Assembly: GCA_964546995.1 (NCBI GenBank) | Contig: CAZJKO010000037.1 | Coordinates: 1-10,143, forward strand | Origin: CAZJKO01 sp964546995 | GTDB lineage: Bacteria; Bacillota_I; Bacilli_A; RF39; UBA660 | DNA: 10,143 nucleotides | Reading direction: 5' to 3' | Shown: piece after piece, positions 7,726 through 10,143 of the stretch | How positions within the stretch are numbered: position 1 is the first letter of the stretch | Layout: each line of letters starts with the position of its first letter | Position numbers and translations under genes: made by a program | The notes under the pieces: model-generated | The model's input: the letters and a program-made list of their open reading frames with translations, nothing else | The model's database searches: none | Told to the model about the DNA's origin: nothing

Positions 7726-9028
7726 GTTTTTCTATTTAACCAAAATGAGTCTTAAGAAAAAGATGGGATCCAAATGGTTTGTTGTCGTCAATATATTACT
7801 TGCCATTGTTTTAGTAGGATTAATCAACATCGATCATATTATTTCCTTCTTTGGAGGAGATTTTGATGAATCGTTAAATATCGTCGTAATCGATCAAGAA
7901 AATGATGCGTACGATGTCTTTAAAAATGTCATGGATCAAACCAAAACACTCTTTGATACGGAATTAAAAACGGATATCAAAAAAGAAGAAAAAACCAAGG
8001 ACCAAATCAAAGAAGAAATCCAAGATACCAATACAATTGCGATTGTCTTTGATCATGATCAAGAAAACACTTTGAAAGCAGAAGTTATTTCTGATGGCTT
8101 AATCGATTCCATCGATTATCAATTAATCGTTCAAGCTTTGACAGCAACCAAACAAAGTATTGCCTTAGAAAACAGTAATATTGATAAAGAAGAATTAGCG
8201 AAAATATCTTCCCCAATAAAAGTAGAACGAACTGTATTAGATGATACCAAAAATCAAGAAGAAGAAAATATGTCTTTAATTATGGGAACTGTTTTTCCAA
8301 CAGTTATTTTACCATTCTTTATGCTTGTCATTTTCTTAGTCCAAATGATTGGCGCGGAAATCAATGAAGAGAAGACGACGCGAAGTATGGAAATTATCAT
8401 TTCCAATGTCCCAGCAAAAGTTCATTTTTTCTCTAAAGTAGCATCTTCCATGACTTTTGTTTTATCCCAAGGATTACTACTATTTCTCTATGCTGGTCTA
8501 GGTTTATTCTTAAGAAACATACTATCAGGAGCAGGGGATAGTTCTATTGCAAGTAGTTTGTTTAGTGGCTTTGAAGCGCTAAAAACAAGTGGTTTTGTCG
8601 ATAAATTGATCTATATCGTGCCTCTTACCCTCATCTTAATGATACTCTCGTTCTTAGCCTATGCACTTGTTGCAGGAATATTAGCTAGTATGACTGTCAA
8701 CATGGAAGATTTCCAACAAATTCAAACACCGATCATTTTAATTTGTTTAGCTAGTTACTATTTAGCAATTATGGCAAGTATGTTCGATGGGTCACTATTC
8801 ATAAGAGTCCTATCTTATGTACCATTTATTTCTTGCTTGCTTTCTCCTGCCTTATTGACGATAGGGCAAATAGGTATTATTGATGTAATCATTTCCATTA
8901 TCATTTTAGTAGTATTTAATTATATGGCAATCAAACATGGACTTCGAATCTATAAAGCAGGAATCTTAAATTATTCGCAAGAAAAAGTTTGGACGAGATT
9001 AAAAAAAGTAATCAAAACAAAAGAATGA
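7715..9028 (+). CDS. ABC-2 family exporter permease, YhaP/NatB type
   Basis: This is the membrane subunit partnering the preceding ATPase. I chose the GTG at 7715 (437 residues, start VKNKFFYL) because AGGTG at 7704-7708 is six bases upstream. A GTG at 7706 would add three residues. The layout is that of NatB/YhaP (COG1668-like). One membrane segment (about 20-38) is followed by a large, mostly hydrophilic outer domain (about 40-188, rich in D, E and K). Six more segments lie near 190-212, 242-266, 299-327, 337-357, 363-383 and 387-405. The conserved ABC-2 coupling motif is visible as GAEINEEKTTRSMEI (213-227), just after the second segment. The tail is basic. The gene overlaps the ATPase by 11 bases, so the two are co-translated, and an intrinsic terminator follows at once. 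Confidence 0.9.
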   Translation: MKNKFFYLTKMSLKKKMGSKWFVVVNILLAIVLVGLINIDHIISFFGGDFDESLNIVVIDQENDAYDVFKNVMDQTKTLFDTELKTDIKKEEKTKDQIKEEIQDTNTIAIVFDHDQENTLKAEVISDGLIDSIDYQLIVQALTATKQSIALENSNIDKEELAKISSPIKVERTVLDDTKNQEEENMSLIMGTVFPTVILPFFMLVIFLVQMIGAEINEEKTTRSMEIIISNVPAKVHFFSKVASSMTFVLSQGLLLFLYAGLGLFLRNILSGAGDSSIASSLFSGFEALKTSGFVDKLIYIVPLTLILMILSFLAYALVAGILASMTVNMEDFQQIQTPIILICLASYYLAIMASMFDGSLFIRVLSYVPFISCLLSPALLTIGQIGIIDVIISIIILVVFNYMAIKHGLRIYKAGILNYSQEKVWTRLKKVIKTKE

Positions 9029-9029
9029 T

Positions 9030-9051
9030 AAAAGAGCATTTGCTCTTTTTT
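9030..9051 (+). terminator. Intrinsic terminator of the ABC exporter operon
   Basis: An 8-bp stem AAAAGAGC/GCTCTTTT (9030-9037 with 9042-9049) and a four-base loop end in T (9046-9051), two bases after the TGA stop of the permease. Confidence 0.85.
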
Positions 9052-9053
9052 CG

Positions 9054-9083
9054 TTGCAACTTTTTAAATGACTGTGATATAAT
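9054..9083 (+). promoter_or_regulatory. Promoter of tRNA-Leu
   Basis: TTGCAA (9054-9059), 18 bases, then TGATATAAT (9075-9083), an extended -10. The tRNA begins nine bases after the -10 box, so transcription starts at or just before the mature 5' end. It uses the same -35 and extended -10 words as the ftsK promoter. Confidence 0.7.
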
Positions 9084-9091
9084 GAATACAT

Positions 9092-9176
9092 GCGAGGGTG
9101 GCGGAATGGTAGACGCGCTACTTTGAGGTGGTAGTGATGAATAATCGTGAGAGTTCAAGTCTCTTCCTTCGCACCA
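9092..9176 (+). tRNA. tRNA-Leu (anticodon GAG), CCA encoded
   Basis: A complete class II cloverleaf can be folded by hand. The acceptor stem GCGAGGG (9092-9098) pairs with CCTTCGC (9166-9172, one G-T pair). The D stem is GCG/CGC (9101-9103 with 9114-9116). The anticodon stem CTACT/GGTAG (9118-9122 with 9130-9134) has loop TTGAGGT and anticodon GAG at 9125-9127. A long variable arm (9135-9148) has a short stem. The T arm is GAGAG-TTCAAGT-CTCTT (9149-9165). Discriminator A (9173) and CCA (9174-9176) are encoded. The long variable arm and anticodon give leucine, reading CUU and CUC codons. Its 3' end marks a sharp fall in GC content, which makes it the probable landmark for the integrated element to the right. 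Confidence 0.95.
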
Positions 9177-9189
9177 GAATGATAGGAAA

Positions 9190-9210
9190 CTCGAACTTTT
9201 AATATTCGAG
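9190..9210 (+). other. Hairpin just downstream of tRNA-Leu
   Basis: CTCGAA (9190-9195) and TTCGAG (9205-9210) form a perfect 6-bp inverted repeat with a 9-base loop. It has no T-run, so it is not a terminator. It may be a tRNA 3'-trailer structure or part of an integration site; nothing else distinguishes these. Confidence 0.35.
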
Positions 9211-9222
9211 AGTAATAAATTG

Positions 9223-9245
9223 CTAACAGAAATGTTAGTTTTTTT
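9223..9245 (+). terminator. Intrinsic terminator after tRNA-Leu
   Basis: CTAACA/TGTTAG (9223-9228 with 9233-9238) is capped by a GAAA tetraloop and followed by seven T (9239-9245). It ends the tRNA transcript 69 bases after CCA and isolates the 91-residue gene that follows. Confidence 0.75.
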
Positions 9246-9272
9246 GTTATTTAAGAAAGTGAGAGTGATTAT

Positions 9273-9548
9273 ATGTTAACAATAGAAACTAAAGAATTAG
9301 AGATAAGTAAAGACTTATTAAAGAAAGTTGAGATGATATGTAAGTTTGCTTGTGTTAAACCTACTATTACAAATGGAAATATTAAGAATATTAAAGGAAC
9401 TAATATTGCTTATGTAAAACCACATATTATTAAAATTAATAAAATTGATTATTTAATGTTTGATGAGTGTGATGACATATTTATTAATGGTTATGACGAA
9501 AAAATAAAGTTTAAAGAATTTGAAACCCACATTAAAAGCCGTTTTTAA
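9273..9548 (+). CDS. Unrecognised 91-residue protein of the integrated element
   Basis: I do not recognise this protein. It is 91 residues, Lys/Ile/Asn-rich, with no signal peptide or membrane segment. A predicted N-terminal helix (about 10-28, ISKDLLKKVEMICKFACVK) precedes strand-like stretches (43-60, AYVKPHIIKINKIDYLMF). An acidic patch with a cysteine (61-67, DECDDIF) and a basic end KSRF follow. Three cysteines (C23, C27, C65) are too few for a clear zinc site. No helix-turn-helix is obvious. The ATG at 9273 has only a weak Shine-Dalgarno site (GAGAGTG at 9261-9267), and no clear promoter lies between the terminator at 9223-9245 and the start. Position between the tRNA and the recombinase would suit an element accessory protein, for example an excision factor, but that is speculation. 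GC content is about 18-27% by stretch and it contains no ATC codons. Confidence 0.7.
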   Translation: MLTIETKELEISKDLLKKVEMICKFACVKPTITNGNIKNIKGTNIAYVKPHIIKINKIDYLMFDECDDIFINGYDEKIKFKEFETHIKSRF

Positions 9549-9557
9549 GCCAAATAT

Positions 9558-9585
9558 TTGACATTTTTAAAAAAAGTGATAGAAT
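9558..9585 (+). promoter_or_regulatory. Strong promoter of the recombinase leader
   Basis: TTGACA (9558-9563) is a perfect -35. After 16 bases comes TAGAAT (9580-9585), five of six bases, preceded by TG at 9577-9578 (extended -10). It is the closest to sigma-A consensus in the window. Transcription should start near 9592, leaving a leader of about 160 bases before the recombinase ATG. Confidence 0.8.
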
Positions 9586-9607
9586 AATCGACTAAGAAGA
9601 CTTATGT

Positions 9608-9630
9608 CTATTTAAGGGGGGGGTAAATAG
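9608..9630 (+). promoter_or_regulatory. Hairpin presenting an 8-G tract in its loop
   Basis: CTATTTA (9608-9614) and TAAATAG (9624-9630) are perfect 7-bp arms. The loop is A followed by eight G (9616-9623), a very unusual run in a region of about 25% GC. The AAGG... part resembles a Shine-Dalgarno site and sits nine bases before the leader ATG at 9633. The hairpin may therefore control ribosome loading on the leader ORF. Confidence 0.55.
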
Positions 9631-9632
9631 TT

Positions 9633-9698
9633 ATGAGATTCAAGATTAAAAGCAAACCCTATTCAAAATTAGATTTTAAAAGGTGTCAGCAGTATTAG
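9633..9698 (+). CDS. Putative 21-residue leader peptide
   Basis: ATG at 9633 to TAG at 9696-9698 encodes a basic 21-residue peptide that starts MRFKIKSKPYSK and ends KRCQQY. The G-rich Shine-Dalgarno-like tract lies nine bases upstream. Its last seven codons run through the 5' arm of the following hairpin, and its stop codon lies at the hairpin apex, so a ribosome finishing it would sit on the 5' arm. That geometry, rather than the peptide sequence, suggests a regulatory leader ORF. Short ORFs also arise by chance, so confidence is moderate. Confidence 0.5.
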   Translation: MRFKIKSKPYSKLDFKRCQQY

Positions 9699-9726
9699 TC
9701 ACTATAATACTTTTGACACCTTTTTT
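9678..9726 (+). terminator. Long hairpin terminator/attenuator in front of the recombinase
   Basis: The outer stem pairs 9678-9688 (AAAAGGTGTCA) with 9714-9724 (TGACACCTTTT), 11 perfect base pairs. After a 2x2 internal bulge, an inner stem of seven perfect pairs joins 9691-9697 (AGTATTA) and 9705-9711 (TAATACT) around a 7-base loop. The 3' arm runs straight into six T (9721-9726). This is the longest stem in the window, yet it lies between a strong promoter and the gene it should serve, as in transcription attenuators. Confidence 0.85.
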
Positions 9727-9733
9727 GTTAGAA

Positions 9734-9739
9734 AAGGAG
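9734..9739 (+). promoter_or_regulatory. Ribosome binding site of the recombinase gene
   Basis: AAGGAG at 9734-9739 lies 11 bases before the ATG at 9751, slightly longer than usual. An in-frame TAA directly precedes the ATG, so the start cannot lie further upstream. Confidence 0.65.
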
Positions 9740-9750
9740 TTGATAATTAA

Positions 9751-10143
9751 ATGAATGATGAAAAGAAAATTGCAGGAATTTATAAAAGAGTTTCAACATT
9801 AGACCAAAAACGAGAAGGTTTTAGTTTACCAGAACAAGAAGAAAAATTAAGAGAGTTTTGTAAATTCAAGGGTTATGAAATTTATAAAGTATATGCTGAT
9901 GAAGGAATTAGTGCTAAAAATGATAAAAGACCAGCATATCAAGAAATGATGAGAAATGTTAAAGATAAGAAAATAAATGTAATTGTTGCTTTTAAACTAG
10001 ATAGACTAACAAGAAGCGTTTTTGATATTGAAAAACTTATGAAGTTTGTTAATGATAATGATTGTGATATTGATTGTATGGCTGATGAATCTAATACTAC
10101 TACTTCAAATGGTAGAATGGTTATGAGAATAATGACTAGTGTA
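9751..10143 (+). CDS. Large serine recombinase, N-terminal catalytic part (runs off window)
   Basis: This site-specific DNA recombinase of the resolvase/invertase superfamily should integrate and excise the element carrying it. The first 131 residues are present. YKRVSTLDQ (11-19) supplies the nucleophile S15 and R13. LPEQEEKLREFCKFKGYEI (26-44) is the typical helix that follows. Y48-D50 with EGISAK (51-56) and RPAYQEMM (60-67) follow the large serine recombinase pattern. FKLDRLTRS (81-89) gives D84, R85 and R88, matching the resolvase DRLxR active-site motif. The last part, NTTTSNGRMVMRIM (115-128), leads into the catalytic-domain end. The recombinase and zinc-ribbon domains that would prove the large type are beyond the window, but GISAK and NTTTSNGR are characteristic of it. 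Expression appears to be gated by the leader hairpin upstream. Confidence 0.92.
   Translation, partial: MNDEKKIAGIYKRVSTLDQKREGFSLPEQEEKLREFCKFKGYEIYKVYADEGISAKNDKRPAYQEMMRNVKDKKINVIVAFKLDRLTRSVFDIEKLMKFVNDNDCDIDCMADESNTTTSNGRMVMRIMTSV

Larger units (their letters stand above)
9177..10143. mobile_element. Left end of a probable integrated element next to tRNA-Leu (truncated by the window)
   Basis: Three signs agree. A serine recombinase gene starts at 9751. The region begins at a tRNA 3' end, a frequent integration landmark. Base composition also changes: sampled 60-base stretches at 9301, 9361, 9421, 9481, 9961 and 10021 contain 11-16 G+C (18-27%) and 9781 has 18, whereas sampled core stretches at 2401, 4441 and 5701 contain 21-24 (35-40%). 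ATC codons, common in the core genes, are absent from both genes here. The exact left junction is not visible. It could lie just after CCA or after the terminator at 9223-9245, which might belong to the tRNA. No att repeat can be identified without the other end. Confidence 0.6.

Noticed and set aside
9604..9615. Four-codon ORF (ATG TCT ATT TAA) just before the G tract
   Set aside because: It has no ribosome binding site and is too short to distinguish from chance.

Overview
The window looks like chromosome from a low-GC Gram-positive bacterium of the Bacilli/Erysipelotrichia type. It uses the standard bacterial code: TAA, TAG and TGA all end genes and tryptophan is TGG. Shine-Dalgarno sites are strong, and the neighbourhood ftsK/spoIIIE with ymfF-ymfH is typical of Bacilli. 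Every gene I accept lies on the + strand. The species cannot be named from this sequence.

Core region (1-9176). It opens with the last codons of an unidentified gene and its terminator. Next come an unrecognised 299-residue protein (133-1032), the DNA translocase FtsK/SpoIIIE (1109-3394), the purine nucleoside phosphorylase DeoD (3480-4187), and the M16 peptidase-family pair YmfF and YmfH (4223-5485 and 5486-6772). YmfF has lost the zinc motif and YmfH keeps it. They are followed by an ABC exporter of the YhaQ/YhaP (NatA/NatB) kind: ATPase 6829-7725 and permease 7715-9028. The region closes with tRNA-Leu(GAG) at 9092-9176. Intrinsic terminators at 47-76, 3393-3417, 6765-6791 and 9030-9051 divide it into short transcription units, most with a TATAAT-like -10 box. 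Two starts are revised: the ATPase begins at 6829 (not at the upstream TTG at 6790), and the permease probably at the GTG at 7715.

Right end (about 9177-10143). Base composition drops abruptly just after the tRNA. Sampled 60-base stretches run about 18-30% GC, against 35-40% in sampled core-gene stretches, and ATC codons disappear. This stretch holds a hairpin and a terminator, an unrecognised 91-residue protein (9273-9548), and the first 131 codons of a large serine recombinase running off the window (9751 onward). It is best read as one end of an integrated element next to tRNA-Leu; most of the element lies beyond the window.

The most interesting signal is upstream of the recombinase. A near-consensus promoter (9558-9585) is followed by an 8-G tract in the loop of a perfect 7-bp hairpin (9608-9630). 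A 21-codon leader ORF (9633-9698) then ends inside a long two-part hairpin with a T-run (9678-9726), and the recombinase starts 24 bases later. This is the layout of a translation-coupled transcription attenuator and suggests that recombinase expression, hence mobility, is conditional.
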